In this document: positions 1-8,083 of the stretch, in pieces
Layout of the letters: each line of letters begins with the position of its first letter
How positions within the stretch are numbered: position 1 is the first letter of the stretch
Assembly (NCBI GenBank): GCA_036501425.1
Contig: DASYAI010000056.1
Location: 134,322 to 198,321, forward strand
DNA length: 64,000 bases
Direction: 5' to 3'
Origin: DATKRB01 sp036501425
GTDB lineage: Bacteria > Actinomycetota > Acidimicrobiia > Acidimicrobiales > RAAP-2
Notes under the pieces: generated by a model
Seen by the model: only the letters and a program-made list of their open reading frames with translations
The model's database searches: none
Told to the model about the DNA's origin: nothing
Translations under genes and position numbers: made by a program

Positions 1-1250
1 CCGATGCTCCAGCACCCGCCGGGCCGGCCGGACGATCCCGTCCCGCGGGCCGGCCCGGCACCGCGCCAGCACCGGCGCCGCCCGCCCAGGGGACTCGGGG
101 CATCGGTCCTCGGCGCCCCCCGAGTGCCGGGCCGTGGACGGGCGAGCCCCGGGTCGTCCCCGGGCCCCCGCCCCCGGCGGGCATGCCCGGCACGCCCGGC
201 ATTTCCGAGCCGTCGACCGCCGACCGGCTGGCCGCGGCGACCCTGGGACGGCTGGCCGACGACACCGTCGACGTGCTCGAGCTGGGAAGCAACCCGGGGC
301 TGCCGGTCTCCTTCGAGGCGGTCCTCGACGGGGTGGCCAGCTCGCTGGGCGAGCCGCCCGGCTCCTTCCACCCCGGCTCGGTGGTGCCCCGCACCACCCT
401 CGACGACCTGATGACCCAGTCCACCCCGCCGCCGGGAGCGCTCTGGGAGCCGCCCGGGCCGGCCCAGCCGCCCGGGGCCCCGTCGCCGCCGACGGGGCCA
501 GCACCCCCGCCCCCCGCAGGTGCCCGGTCCCCAGGCCCCCGACCGCCCGGGGCGCCGTCGGGCCCCCGGACGCTCCCCCCCGCCGGCATGGCCGCCCGCC
601 GCACCTCCACCGTGCTCGAGCTCCTGTACGGCGCCGGCTTCCCCGAGCACCTCCTCGCCGGTATCCGGCGCCTCGCGGCGCCCGACCTCAGCCTCGAGGA
701 GGCCTTCGCGTCGCTTCCGGCAGCCCCTGGGCTGCCCCACGTGCCGGGCAGCCTCATCGCGGTGGTCGGCGAGGGCGCCGAGGCCCGGGCGGCGGCCCAG
801 GCCCTCGCGGTCGAGCTCGGCGCCGACCCCGACCACGTGGCCGTCGCCGCACCGTGGCGCGCCGCCCGATCGATCCCCCCCGACCTCTTCGTGCGGACGC
901 CCGAGGAGGCGGCGGCCCTCTCCCCGGGGTGGCGGCGGGACCGGATCGGTCTCGTGGCCGTCGGCGCCCCGCTCGTTCCCGGCGACCACGGGTGGGCCCG
1001 CGCGATGCTGGCCGCGTTGCGACCCTCCCTCACCCTCGGCCAGCAGCCGGCCACCGCCAAACCCGAAGACGTGGCCCGCTGGGCCCGGCGGCTGGGGGGC
1101 ATCGACGCGCTGCTGGTCGAGCAGATCGAGAGCACCAGCTCCCCGGCGGCGGCGCTGGCCGCCGGCATCCCGGTGGCCCGCATCGACGGCGCGCTCGCGA
1201 CGCCCAAGCGGTGGGCACAGCTCACCGCCGACCTCGTCCGCGCCCGATGA
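1..1250 (+). CDS. FlhF-like protein without P-loop, 5' end outside the window
   Basis: The frame is open from the first base to the TGA at 1248-1250, so the gene starts upstream. An ATG at 183 is possible but lies inside a Pro/Ala-rich stretch. The visible part holds a first helical segment (LAAATLGRLADDTVDVLEL), a long Pro-rich linker, then a domain laid out like the GTPase domain of FlhF, the flagellar-placement SRP GTPase. At the P-loop site it reads VVGEGAEARAAAQ where FlhF has a GxxGxGKTT motif, so nucleotide binding is probably lost. The later segment LLVEQIESTSSPAAALAAG followed by IPVARIDG matches the FlhF ILTKLDE...GxxL...P pattern, again without the TKLD residues. It lies upstream of the csrA/fliW flagellar block. 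The FlhF relationship is inferred from layout and context; an unrelated Rossmann-like protein is possible. Confidence 0.55.
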   Translation, partial: DAPAPAGPAGRSRPAGRPGTAPAPAPPAQGTRGIGPRRPPSAGPWTGEPRVVPGPPPPAGMPGTPGISEPSTADRLAAATLGRLADDTVDVLELGSNPGLPVSFEAVLDGVASSLGEPPGSFHPGSVVPRTTLDDLMTQSTPPPGALWEPPGPAQPPGAPSPPTGPAPPPPAGARSPGPRPPGAPSGPRTLPPAGMAARRTSTVLELLYGAGFPEHLLAGIRRLAAPDLSLEEAFASLPAAPGLPHVPGSLIAVVGEGAEARAAAQALAVELGADPDHVAVAAPWRAARSIPPDLFVRTPEEAAALSPGWRRDRIGLVAVGAPLVPGDHGWARAMLAALRPSLTLGQQPATAKPEDVARWARRLGGIDALLVEQIESTSSPAAALAAGIPVARIDGALATPKRWAQLTADLVRAR

Positions 1251-1284
1251 CCCCCAGCGCCCGATGACCCCCAGCGCCCGATGA
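1241..1284. repeat. 17-bp tandem repeat across a stop codon
   Basis: Two perfect copies of a 17-bp unit (1241-1257, 1258-1274; cgcccgatgacccccag) are followed by a 10-bp partial third copy. The stop codon of the FlhF-like gene is in copy 1, and each copy carries ATGA. This looks like slipped-strand duplication at the 3' end of the gene. Confidence 0.9.
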
Positions 1285-1342
1285 TCCGACTGGCGGAGCG
1301 GTGCCCGGCGGGAAGGTGCCCGGCGCCGCGGGGGGCGCGCTG

Positions 1343-1615
1343 ATGCGCGGGGTGCGGCGGCCCGAGCTGGTCGTCCTGGCCGCCATCGTGGTCTCGCTGC
1401 CTTCCATCGACCTGCTGCTCAACGGCAGCCTGGGGCTGGCGGCGGCCCTCATCCGGTTCACCATCGCCGTGGCCTTCTGCTGGGCCGGGGGGGCCATCCT
1501 CGAGACCCTCTTCGACACCTACTCCCGCCAGGCCCGCCAGCGGGAGCTCGAGCAGCGGATCCGCTCGCTGCGCTCGGGCGACCCCGAGCACGAGCCCCGC
1601 CCCGACGGGTCCTGA
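1343..1615 (+). CDS. Small two-helix membrane protein
   Basis: A 90-aa protein when started at the ATG at 1343, which has a G-rich stretch about 8 bases upstream; a GTG at 1301 would add 14 residues. It shows two hydrophobic helices (LVVLAAIVVSLPSIDLLL and LIRFTIAVAFCWAGGAIL) and a charged cytoplasmic tail (RQARQRELEQRIRSLRSGD) that may form a short coiled coil. It sits between the FlhF-like gene and csrA on the same strand, so it is probably part of the flagellar transcription unit. I do not recognise the family. Confidence 0.6.
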   Translation: MRGVRRPELVVLAAIVVSLPSIDLLLNGSLGLAAALIRFTIAVAFCWAGGAILETLFDTYSRQARQRELEQRIRSLRSGDPEHEPRPDGS

Positions 1616-1624
1616 GCGCCGGCG

Positions 1625-2239
1625 ATGTTGGTGCTGCGCCGCCGGGCCGGCGAGGCCATCGTCTTCGACGGCGGGCTGTCGGTGACCGTGACCGGCCTGG
1701 TCGACCGGCGGGTGTGGCTGCTCCTCGAGGGACCGGGGATCGAGCCCGGGGTCGTCCTCGCCGTGCTGGAGACCGACGACGAGGGGGTCTGCCTGGGCAT
1801 CGGGTCCCCCTCCAGCATCGGGAGCGAGGGAGCGGTCACCACCGTGCGGACCGGCGGGCAGGGGGTCCCGGGTCGACCCGGGTCGGTGCTCCTGCTGCAC
1901 CGGCGGACCGACGAGGTGGTCGAGGTGAACGGCCTGGCCCTCTCCACCTCGGTGTCGGGCCGCGGCGCCGAACGCGTCGGCCGGCTCCATCTGGGAGCCG
2001 ACCCCCGGGCCTCGGTGACGCTGGGCGTCCTGTCGGCCTCGGGGGCCGAGGCGCGCCTCGGGGTCGAAGCGCCCGAGTCGGTGCGCGTCTACCGCAAGGA
2101 GCTGTGGTCGGCGGTCCGCGAGGCGAACGTGTCCGCCGCCGGCTGGTCGGCGGCGGAGCTGGCGGCGCTGGCCACCGACCCCGACCCCGACGGACCGGGG
2201 ACCGACGAGCCGGCGTCGGCGGGCACCGCCGGGCCGTAG
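1625..2239 (+). CDS. csrA: Tandem CsrA-like RNA-binding protein
   Basis: CsrA is a small (60-70 aa) homodimeric translational repressor that binds GGA motifs near ribosome binding sites, classically on flagellin mRNA. This 204-aa protein contains two CsrA-like units in one chain. Unit 1 opens with MLVLRRRAGEAIVF (residues 1-14) and unit 2 with VLLLHRRTDEVVEVNG (about 88-103). Both have an insertion of roughly 20-25 residues in the middle of the fold. Only unit 2 ends with the canonical LGVEAPESVRVYRKEL, including the Arg that contacts RNA in CsrA; unit 1 has a diverged LGIGSPSSIGS. A low-complexity Asp/Pro tail of about 35 residues follows and overlaps the end of fliW on the other strand. Family membership is clear; the pseudo-dimer reading is inference. 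Confidence 0.8.
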   Translation: MLVLRRRAGEAIVFDGGLSVTVTGLVDRRVWLLLEGPGIEPGVVLAVLETDDEGVCLGIGSPSSIGSEGAVTTVRTGGQGVPGRPGSVLLLHRRTDEVVEVNGLALSTSVSGRGAERVGRLHLGADPRASVTLGVLSASGAEARLGVEAPESVRVYRKELWSAVREANVSAAGWSAAELAALATDPDPDGPGTDEPASAGTAGP

Positions 2240-2712
2240 CCCGAATCGGCCAGCACCAGCTGCAGGCACCGCCCATCGTGGCGGTTGGCGACGAGGGGGC
2301 CGAGCAGGTTCACCGTCGGCGGCCCGGCCACCCGCCGGCTGACCAGAGCGAGCACGACGACGTCCTCAGCCCGGCGGAGCCCGAGCCGGGCCGCCTCGGC
2401 GCCGGGCACGGTCACCACGTAGTCGCGGTAGAGCTGTCCGGGCCGGGCGGCTACGAATTCGAGCCCGGGCTGGTCGAGGCTGACCAACCGGCAGAACGGC
2501 TCCGGCGGGGGATCCGGCTCCGGCGCGGCGGGCGAGCCGAGCTCGTGCACCGCGAACCGGGCGGCGCCGGGCCAGCCGATGAGCGGCGACACGAACCGCA
2601 GCACCCCGGGCTCCGGCCCGGCGGCGGGGCGGACCGGTCCGCTCCGACCGGGGGACGGTCGGGCGGCGACGGCGATGTGCCCGAAGGGCGCGAGGGGCGG
2701 GGTCGGGGTCAT
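2089..2712 (-). CDS. fliW: Flagellar assembly factor FliW
   Basis: FliW binds flagellin and CsrA and so couples flagellin level to flagellin translation. The 207-aa product shows the FliW signature: LRFVSPLIGWPGAARFAV near residue 40, then PFCRLVSLDQPGLEFV, then DVVVLALVSRR with TVNLLGPLVANR and ending LQLVLADSGY. The FliW fold should finish there, at about residue 160. The remaining 45 or so residues are a Ser/Ala/Pro-rich tail encoded antisense to the csrA tail. It is the last gene of the leftward flbD-to-fliW operon, 9 bases after flgL. Start ATG at 2712. Confidence 0.88.
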   Translation of the reverse strand: MTPTPPLAPFGHIAVAARPSPGRSGPVRPAAGPEPGVLRFVSPLIGWPGAARFAVHELGSPAAPEPDPPPEPFCRLVSLDQPGLEFVAARPGQLYRDYVVTVPGAEAARLGLRRAEDVVVLALVSRRVAGPPTVNLLGPLVANRHDGRCLQLVLADSGYGPAVPADAGSSVPGPSGSGSVASAASSAADQPAADTFASRTADHSSLR

Positions 2713-2721
2713 GGCGAGCCG

Positions 2722-3663
2722 CTAGAGGTAGCTGACCAGCGACGTGGTGTTGAGCTGCGCCGTCGCGTAGAGGGCCGCCTGGTACGCGGTCTGCTGGAGC
2801 TGCAGGTTAGTGATGGCCTGCGCCATGTTCACGTTGGTGAGCGAGCCGAGCTGCTGCTCGAGGGTGGTCGTGGTGCTGGTCGCCTGGTCCGAGTAGGACT
2901 GCATCAGCTGCTGGTTGGCCCCGAGCACGCCCGCCTGGGTCTCGACCTGGGCGATGGCGGTGTCCAGCGAGCCCAGGTCGGTGGTCTGCGCCGCGTTCAG
3001 CGAGGCGCTCGTGCCCGTCTGGAGGTCCGAGACGATCTGGGCCAGCACCCCGAGACTGCCCGGGGTGCTCGAGAGCAACCCCGAGGTCCCCGAGCCGAAG
3101 ACCTCGGGACCGGTCACCGACATGGCCACCTGCGTGCCCGGCGCCACGGTGACCGTGGGCGCCGCGCCGGCGCCGACGTAGGTCCCGTCGGAGGCGTAGG
3201 CCTGCTGCACGTTGCCGGTCCCCGAAAAGATGGCCTGGCCGGCGTACTGGGTATTGGCCAGGTCGAGCAGCTGGGACAGGGCGGCGCTGACCTGCTGGGT
3301 GACCGCGGTCACCCCCGCCGTGCCGCCCGACAGGGCGGTCCCGCTCAGCCCGAGCACGGCGCTGCGGACCGACTGGAGGGTCGAGAGGACCGAGCTGACG
3401 GTGCTGCCGGCCTGGGTCAGCCACCCGAGCCCGGTCTGGGCGTTGGTCGAGTACTGGTTGGCCCGGGTGAGGGTGGCCTGCAGCTGGAGCGACTGGGCCG
3501 CCGCCGCGGGGTCGTCGGAGGGGACGATCACCGCCTGGCCCGAGGAGATCTCGTCCTGCAGCGAGGCCATCGCCGCCTGGTCCGAGGTGAGGTCGGCGAC
3601 CAGGCTCGTGCCCAGCGACGCCGGGGTGACCACCACCGGACCGGTGCCGCCGACGGACGTCAT
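2722..3663 (-). CDS. flgL: Flagellar hook-associated protein 3 (FlgL)
   Basis: FlgL is the hook-filament junction protein next to the filament. The 313-aa product has flagellin-like helical ends: the N-terminal part has LQDEISSGQAVIVPSDDPAAA, in which the PSDDP step is typical of FlgL/flagellin, and the C-terminus (NMAQAITNLQLQQTAYQAAL) closes the coiled-coil core. The middle is Ala/Ser/Thr/Gly-rich, as in the variable domain. It follows flgK by 13 bases and is followed by fliW, the usual order. The start is the ATG at 3663. Confidence 0.92.
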   Translation of the reverse strand: MTSVGGTGPVVVTPASLGTSLVADLTSDQAAMASLQDEISSGQAVIVPSDDPAAAAQSLQLQATLTRANQYSTNAQTGLGWLTQAGSTVSSVLSTLQSVRSAVLGLSGTALSGGTAGVTAVTQQVSAALSQLLDLANTQYAGQAIFSGTGNVQQAYASDGTYVGAGAAPTVTVAPGTQVAMSVTGPEVFGSGTSGLLSSTPGSLGVLAQIVSDLQTGTSASLNAAQTTDLGSLDTAIAQVETQAGVLGANQQLMQSYSDQATSTTTTLEQQLGSLTNVNMAQAITNLQLQQTAYQAALYATAQLNTTSLVSYL

Positions 3664-3676
3664 GGCCGGTCCCCGC

Positions 3677-5050
3677 TCACACTGCGCTCAGCAGTGACTG
3701 GATCGCCGTGTCGACCACGCTGATGAGCTTGGCCGACGCCTGGTAGATCTGCTGGAACTGCATCAGGTTGGTCAGCTCGTGGTCCTGGTCGACCCCGGTC
3801 ACCGCCTGCAGGGACTGCTCGGCCTGATCGGCCACCGACGTCTGGACGCCGACCTGGGAGTTCACGTTCTGGGTGACGGCCCCGAGGTTGCCGATCAGCT
3901 GCTGGTAGAGCCCGTCGGGCGCAGCGGTCGAGGACCCGAGCTCGGCCATCGCCTGGGCGTTGGTGCCGTCGTTGGCTCCTGCGGCACCGCTGCTGGCGGC
4001 CGCCGCGAGCTGCATCGGGTCGCTGACCACCGCCGGGTTGAGCGCGATGGTGGCGGCCGTCGACCCGGTGAACAGCGGCTCGGTGGCACCCGAGGCGCCG
4101 GTCGACGTGTAGCCGGCCGCCAGCTGGGTGTTGACGGTGCTCGCCAGCGCGGCGGCCACCGAGTCGAGGGCCGAGGTGAACTGGGGCAGGTACTGGTTCA
4201 GCCCCGACAGCAAGCCGGCGATCGACCCGCTGGCGACGGGCACCGCCACGCCGCCCGGCCCGGTGGTCACCGACGTGGTCCCCCCGGAGCTGGACAGCGC
4301 GAGCGAGGTCGCCTGGTCCTGTTGGACCAGGGCGATGCCGCCGATCGAGATGGTGGCGGTGCCGTTCTGCTGGGTGGCCACGCTCACCCCGGCCAGCTGG
4401 GCGAGCTGGCCCACGACGGCGTGGAGCTGGTCGACCAGCTGGTTGGCGTCGGCGCCGGATCCCTCGACGGTCAGGATCGACTGGTTCAGCTGCGCCGCCT
4501 GGGAGAGCAGGCCGTTGACCTGGCCCACCTGCTGGCTGAGCTGGCCCTGGGTGCTCGAGGCCATCGACGACAAGGAGGCGGCGGTCTCGTTCAGGCTCTG
4601 GGTGATGCCCTGGGCCATGGTGACCAGCTCGGCCCGGGGGGCAGCCGCCGTCGGGTCGGCGGCCACCTGGTCCCACTGGGACCAGAAGCTCGCCAGGTCG
4701 CCCGCCAGGCTGCCGTTGGCCGAGGTCCCCGACGTGGACGAGGAGGAGTTCCCCAGGGGGAAGAGGTTCTCCACTCCGGTCAGCACCTGCTGGAGCGAGC
4801 TGAGGTCCGACAGCGAGGCCTGGGCCTGCCAGTTGTTGGTGGCGAGCATGACGTTGGTGGCCTGCGCCACCGTGGTGACCTGGACCCCGTCGCCCGCGCC
4901 CAGGGTGTCGCCGCCGGGCAGGGCCGCCAGCTGGGCCGACTCGTCCACGTAGCCCGGGGTCTGGGCGTTGGCCAGGTTCTCCGAGGTCGCCGCCATGGCG
5001 GCACGCATCGCGTCCAGGCTGGAGGAGGCGATGCTGAGCGACTCGTCCAC
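3677..5050 (-). CDS. flgK: Flagellar hook-associated protein 1 (FlgK)
   Basis: FlgK is the hook-side junction protein. I start it at the GTG at 5050, two bases past the flgN stop, which gives 457 aa and places the conserved N-terminal helix (SIASSSLDAMRAAMAATSE then NLANAQTPGYVDE) at residue 4. The NxxTPGY motif is diagnostic of rod/hook proteins. The C-terminus (LTNLMQFQQIYQASAKLIS) is the matching FlgK/FlgE end motif. The frame stays open upstream to 5272, but that part overlaps flgN and has no family similarity. The long middle is low in charge and rich in Ala, Ser and Gln. Confidence 0.92.
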   Translation of the reverse strand: MDESLSIASSSLDAMRAAMAATSENLANAQTPGYVDESAQLAALPGGDTLGAGDGVQVTTVAQATNVMLATNNWQAQASLSDLSSLQQVLTGVENLFPLGNSSSSTSGTSANGSLAGDLASFWSQWDQVAADPTAAAPRAELVTMAQGITQSLNETAASLSSMASSTQGQLSQQVGQVNGLLSQAAQLNQSILTVEGSGADANQLVDQLHAVVGQLAQLAGVSVATQQNGTATISIGGIALVQQDQATSLALSSSGGTTSVTTGPGGVAVPVASGSIAGLLSGLNQYLPQFTSALDSVAAALASTVNTQLAAGYTSTGASGATEPLFTGSTAATIALNPAVVSDPMQLAAAASSGAAGANDGTNAQAMAELGSSTAAPDGLYQQLIGNLGAVTQNVNSQVGVQTSVADQAEQSLQAVTGVDQDHELTNLMQFQQIYQASAKLISVVDTAIQSLLSAV

Positions 5051-5052
5051 GG

Positions 5053-5556
5053 TCAGGCCCGGGCGTTGAGGAGGTTGACGCTTCCCTGCGCCGTCTGGGG
5101 CGAGCCGGAGGCGTCGTAGGCGGTGGGCACGTCCACCCCGAGGAGGCTCAGCGCGGCTCCGGTGGCCAGGAAGCCCCGGGCCAGCAGCTTGCGGTTGTCC
5201 GCGCACAGCCGCCCGACCTCGGCGACGGCCGCCACCAGGTCGTCCCGGCCCTGCTCGAAGATGTAGCCCCACGGCTCGGGTGCCTCCGCGGCGAGCTCGC
5301 GCAGGGTGGACTCGGGCGACGCGCCGAGCGCCAGCGCGCCCTCGCGCAAGGCGTGGCGGAACGAGGCGTCGGCCTGGTTCACCGCGGCGATCGCCGCCTC
5401 CATCTCGCCCAGCGTCTCGTTCAGCCAGGCGCTGCGGCCCCCCGACAGCATCATCTGCTGGACCTCGAACTTGAACGCCAGGCGACGCAGGGCGGCCAGC
5501 TGCGCCTCGGTGCAGCCGACGAGGGTCTCGAGCGCGCTCTGGGTCAATGCGTCCAC
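5053..5556 (-). CDS. flgN: FlgN-type export chaperone
   Basis: FlgN is the cytoplasmic chaperone that holds FlgK and FlgL before export. The 167-aa product is almost entirely helical, with leucine/alanine heptads (LETLVGCTEAQLAALRRLAF, WLNETLGEMEAAIAAVNQAD), as expected for the family, and its end carries a short disordered tail ending NLLNARA. Position directly before flgK supports the call more than residue identity does, because FlgN proteins diverge strongly. Start ATG at 5556. Confidence 0.75.
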   Translation of the reverse strand: MDALTQSALETLVGCTEAQLAALRRLAFKFEVQQMMLSGGRSAWLNETLGEMEAAIAAVNQADASFRHALREGALALGASPESTLRELAAEAPEPWGYIFEQGRDDLVAAVAEVGRLCADNRKLLARGFLATGAALSLLGVDVPTAYDASGSPQTAQGSVNLLNARA

Positions 5557-5614
5557 AGGTGGAGTATCGGCACGTGGGCGCCCGGGGTGAAGGGGAATTC
5601 GCGCCGGACCGTGG

Positions 5615-6124
5615 TCACTGCACCACGAAGCTGGTCAGGTACACCGCGTCGACGAGCACCGGACCCTTGGGCTGGTCGAGCACCGACTTGAAGTCCACCA
5701 GCAGCTGCGCCTTGAGGGCGTCGCGGCCCGCCGGGGTGAGCAGGGTCGCGTAGGTCTGCTGCCCGAGGGTGGCGATGGCCGAGTTGAGCAGCTGCGGCTG
5801 GTCCTTGCCCTCGCCCTTGGTGGTTTCGGCAGCCGTCAGCCGGAGCTGCACCGTGGTCTGCACCAGGTGCCCGTCGGCCAGGCTGGTGGTGAGCGTACCC
5901 AGGGACACCACCGCCCCGGGCGGCGGCACCTGGCCGGGCCGGTAGTGGGGCGCCAGCAGCTTGCCCTTGAGCACCACCGCGGCCAGCAGCAGCACCACCA
6001 CGGCCCCGATGAGCACGAGCCGCTTCTTGCCCCCCTTGGATTCGGGGGCGGCGGGCGCCGGGGTCCCGCCCGGACCCTGGCCGGGCGGCGGCACGGCGCT
6101 CAGCTGGGTGGGCGCGGTGCTCAC
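5615..6124 (-). CDS. fliL: Flagellar basal-body protein FliL
   Basis: FliL surrounds the stator and supports torque. The 169-aa product has a Pro-rich cytoplasmic N-terminus, one membrane helix (LVLIGAVVVLLLAAVVLKGK, about residues 36-55) and a periplasmic domain with the FliL pattern: VVSLGTLTTSLADGHLVQTT for the first strands, then LLNSAIATLGQQTYATLLTP and a C-terminal VYLTSFVVQ. The GTG start at 6124 overlaps the motB stop (GTGA), so the two are translationally coupled. Length is normal for the family. Confidence 0.9.
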   Translation of the reverse strand: MSTAPTQLSAVPPPGQGPGGTPAPAAPESKGGKKRLVLIGAVVVLLLAAVVLKGKLLAPHYRPGQVPPPGAVVSLGTLTTSLADGHLVQTTVQLRLTAAETTKGEGKDQPQLLNSAIATLGQQTYATLLTPAGRDALKAQLLVDFKSVLDQPKGPVLVDAVYLTSFVVQ

Positions 6125-6876
6125 GGTCCCACCTGCCCCGCCGCCAGGATGACCACGTCCACCCGGCGGTTCTGGGAGCGACCGGCCGGGGTCGTGTTCG
6201 GGGCCACCGGCCGGGTGTCGCCGAAGCCGTCGGCCTGCAGGCGGTCCTCGGCCACACCGTCGACCGTGCTCAACCGCTGGACGACGTTGGCCGCCCGCAC
6301 CCCGGACAGTTGCCAGTTGGAGGCGAAGAGCCCGGCGGTGATCGGCTGGTCGTCGGTGTAGCCCTCGACGACCAGGTGATTGGGGTCGGGCCGCACCACC
6401 GAGGCGATGGTGTCGACCACCGCGTCGCCCACCGAGCCGAGGTCGGCCGAGCCGGTGGCGAAGAACGCCTTGTCGGCGAGCACCCGCACGACGACGCCCT
6501 GGGTCTCGGTCGTCACCGAGGCGGTCCCGCCCAGGCCGGCGCGGTCGAGCGCCGCCTGCACCTGGCGCTCGATCTGCGACGGGCTCGGCGCCGGCACGAT
6601 CGAGCTGGACTGGGTGATCCCGGCGTGGCTCTGGAGGCTGGTCTGGTGCAGGAGACCGTTGCCGCCCTGCTGGGTGACCGCCGACTGGCTGAACGTCTTG
6701 GTCAGCCCCATCTTCAGCTCGAGGAACTTCTTGGCGCTGATCGTGCTGAGGGCGAAGAGGACCACGAAGAGGGCCAGCAACAGCGTGATCATGTCGGCGT
6801 AGGTGAGGAGCCAGCGCTCGGAGTTGCCCTCCTCGTGGCCGCCGCCGTGGGCCATCCGATGGCGGCGGGCGCTCAC
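6121..6876 (-). CDS. motB: Flagellar stator protein MotB
   Basis: MotB forms the proton-conducting stator with MotA and anchors it to peptidoglycan. The start at GTG 6876 overlaps the motA stop (GTGA), giving 251 aa; an ATG at 6855 would shorten it by seven residues. The membrane helix begins WLLTYADMITLLLALFVVLF and contains the essential Asp (YADM) that carries protons. A linker rich in Gln and Ser leads to an OmpA-like peptidoglycan-binding domain (VVEGYTDDQPITAG, NWQLSGVRAANVVQRL, RPVAPNTTPAGRSQNRRVDV). An Asp and no sodium-type signature near it suggests proton drive, but this is not certain from sequence. Confidence 0.94.
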   Translation of the reverse strand: MSARRHRMAHGGGHEEGNSERWLLTYADMITLLLALFVVLFALSTISAKKFLELKMGLTKTFSQSAVTQQGGNGLLHQTSLQSHAGITQSSSIVPAPSPSQIERQVQAALDRAGLGGTASVTTETQGVVVRVLADKAFFATGSADLGSVGDAVVDTIASVVRPDPNHLVVEGYTDDQPITAGLFASNWQLSGVRAANVVQRLSTVDGVAEDRLQADGFGDTRPVAPNTTPAGRSQNRRVDVVILAAGQVGP

Positions 6877-7658
6877 GCCGCCAGGCCCTTCTCCTCGGCC
6901 TCGCGGCGGGTCGACGCCGGCAGGAAGGCCTCCATCCGCATGCGGACGACCCGCGACGTGGCGCCGGCCTGGATGGCCAGCAGCCCCTCGAGCTCCATCA
7001 TCTTGACCCGGACCTCGAGCTCGCTCGCCCGCTTCAGCTTGTTGGACACGGGCAGCCAGATGAGGTTCGCGCTCAGCACGCCCCACAGGGTGGCGGTGAA
7101 CGCCGAGCCGATCGCCGGGCCGAGCATGCCGGGGCTGTTCAGGTGGCCCAGCACGTTGATGAGGCCGAGCACCGTGCCGATGATCCCGAGGGTCGGGGCG
7201 AACCCGCCCATGTCGGCGAAGAGCTTGGCGCCCATGCGATGACGGTCCTCGACCGCGTTGATGTCGCTCTCGAGGATCTCGCGGATCTCCTCGGAGTGGT
7301 TCCCGTCCACGGCCAGCTGCACGCCGCGGCGCAGGAAAGGGTCGGCGATCGTCTTGGACTCCTTGTCGAGGGCCAGGATGCCGCTGCCCTTGGCCAACGA
7401 GGCCAGCCGTACCATCTCCTCGATCGCTGCCGGCAGGTCCGACGCGTCGGCCTTGGTCGCCCGCTTGAGGATCTGGGTGAACGACTTCATGTCGCTCTTC
7501 ATGTAGCCGCCGGTGGCGGCGAAGAAGGTCCCGCCGAAGACGAGCAGCATCGGCGACGGCTTGAAGAGGGCGACCGGGCTCCCCCCGTCCATGACCATCG
7601 ACATGACCACCACGCCCAGGCCGCCCGCGATGGCGATCAGGGTCCACTTGTCCTTCAC
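6873..7658 (-). CDS. motA: Flagellar stator protein MotA
   Basis: MotA is the membrane stator partner of MotB. The 261-aa product has the four expected helices: two N-terminal (LIAIAGGLGVVVMSMVMDGG; PSPMLLVFGGTFFAATGGY) and two C-terminal (GGFAPTLGIIGTVLGLINVL; IGSAFTATLWGVLSANLIWL). The cytoplasmic loop between them carries the charged segment that faces FliG. Start GTG 7658 overlaps the flbD stop (GTGA). Length and motif order are those of MotA/PomA. Confidence 0.95.
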   Translation of the reverse strand: MKDKWTLIAIAGGLGVVVMSMVMDGGSPVALFKPSPMLLVFGGTFFAATGGYMKSDMKSFTQILKRATKADASDLPAAIEEMVRLASLAKGSGILALDKESKTIADPFLRRGVQLAVDGNHSEEIREILESDINAVEDRHRMGAKLFADMGGFAPTLGIIGTVLGLINVLGHLNSPGMLGPAIGSAFTATLWGVLSANLIWLPVSNKLKRASELEVRVKMMELEGLLAIQAGATSRVVRMRMEAFLPASTRREAEEKGLAA

Positions 7659-7948
7659 CGCAGGTCTCCGTCGGCCAGGCCGTCGTCGCGGATGAGCCGC
7701 AGCCCCGAGTCGGGGTCCGACGCCGAGTGCTGCGCGACCGAAGCGCGCGCGGCCAGCCGGCGGGCCGCCGCCTCGACCTCGGCGCGGTCGTTGCGGACGA
7801 GCCCGACGACGTCGTCGATGCTCTCGATGACGACGTAGCGACTGCCGTCGACGAGCAGCACATGCGTCTCGGCCCCGCCCTCGACCCGCTCGATCAAGAG
7901 CGCGTTGAGAGCGAACGGCTCACCCCGCACATTGTGGACAACGATCAT
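7655..7948 (-). CDS. flbD: FlbD family flagellar protein
   Basis: FlbD-family proteins of Gram-positive flagellar operons are short and sit directly before motA; their biochemical role is not settled. The 97-aa product begins MIVVHNVRGEPFALNALLIE and continues TLLVDGSRYVV-like sequence (VLLVDGSRYVVIESIDDVV), the signature of the family. A charged Ala-rich tail of about 35 residues follows. It is the first gene of the leftward operon, so its upstream region (7949-8194) should hold the promoter of that operon and of the divergent sigma gene. Confidence 0.82.
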   Translation of the reverse strand: MIVVHNVRGEPFALNALLIERVEGGAETHVLLVDGSRYVVIESIDDVVGLVRNDRAEVEAAARRLAARASVAQHSASDPDSGLRLIRDDGLADGDLR

Positions 7949-8083
7949 CGGCTCACATCTCCCGCCAGGGCGCGCCGGCGCCTGAGGAGAAGATCGGCAC
8001 GACCGGACCGGAGCTTGAACGGCGCCCCGCGAGGTCGCTCGTTGGGCGTGGGCGGCGGCGTGTTCCGAGGCCGGGGATCACCT

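Noticed and set aside
1714..3723. A 669-codon plus-strand frame over fliW and flgL
   Set aside because: Long open frames arise opposite GC-rich genes; it has no domain pattern and crosses three real genes.
3779..5119. A 446-codon plus-strand frame opposite flgK
   Set aside because: Composition is Gly/Arg/His-rich shadow sequence; FlgK motifs on the other strand are unambiguous.
5051..5272. N-terminal extension of FlgK to 531 aa
   Set aside because: The extra part overlaps flgN and the conserved FlgK helix begins right after the GTG at 5050.
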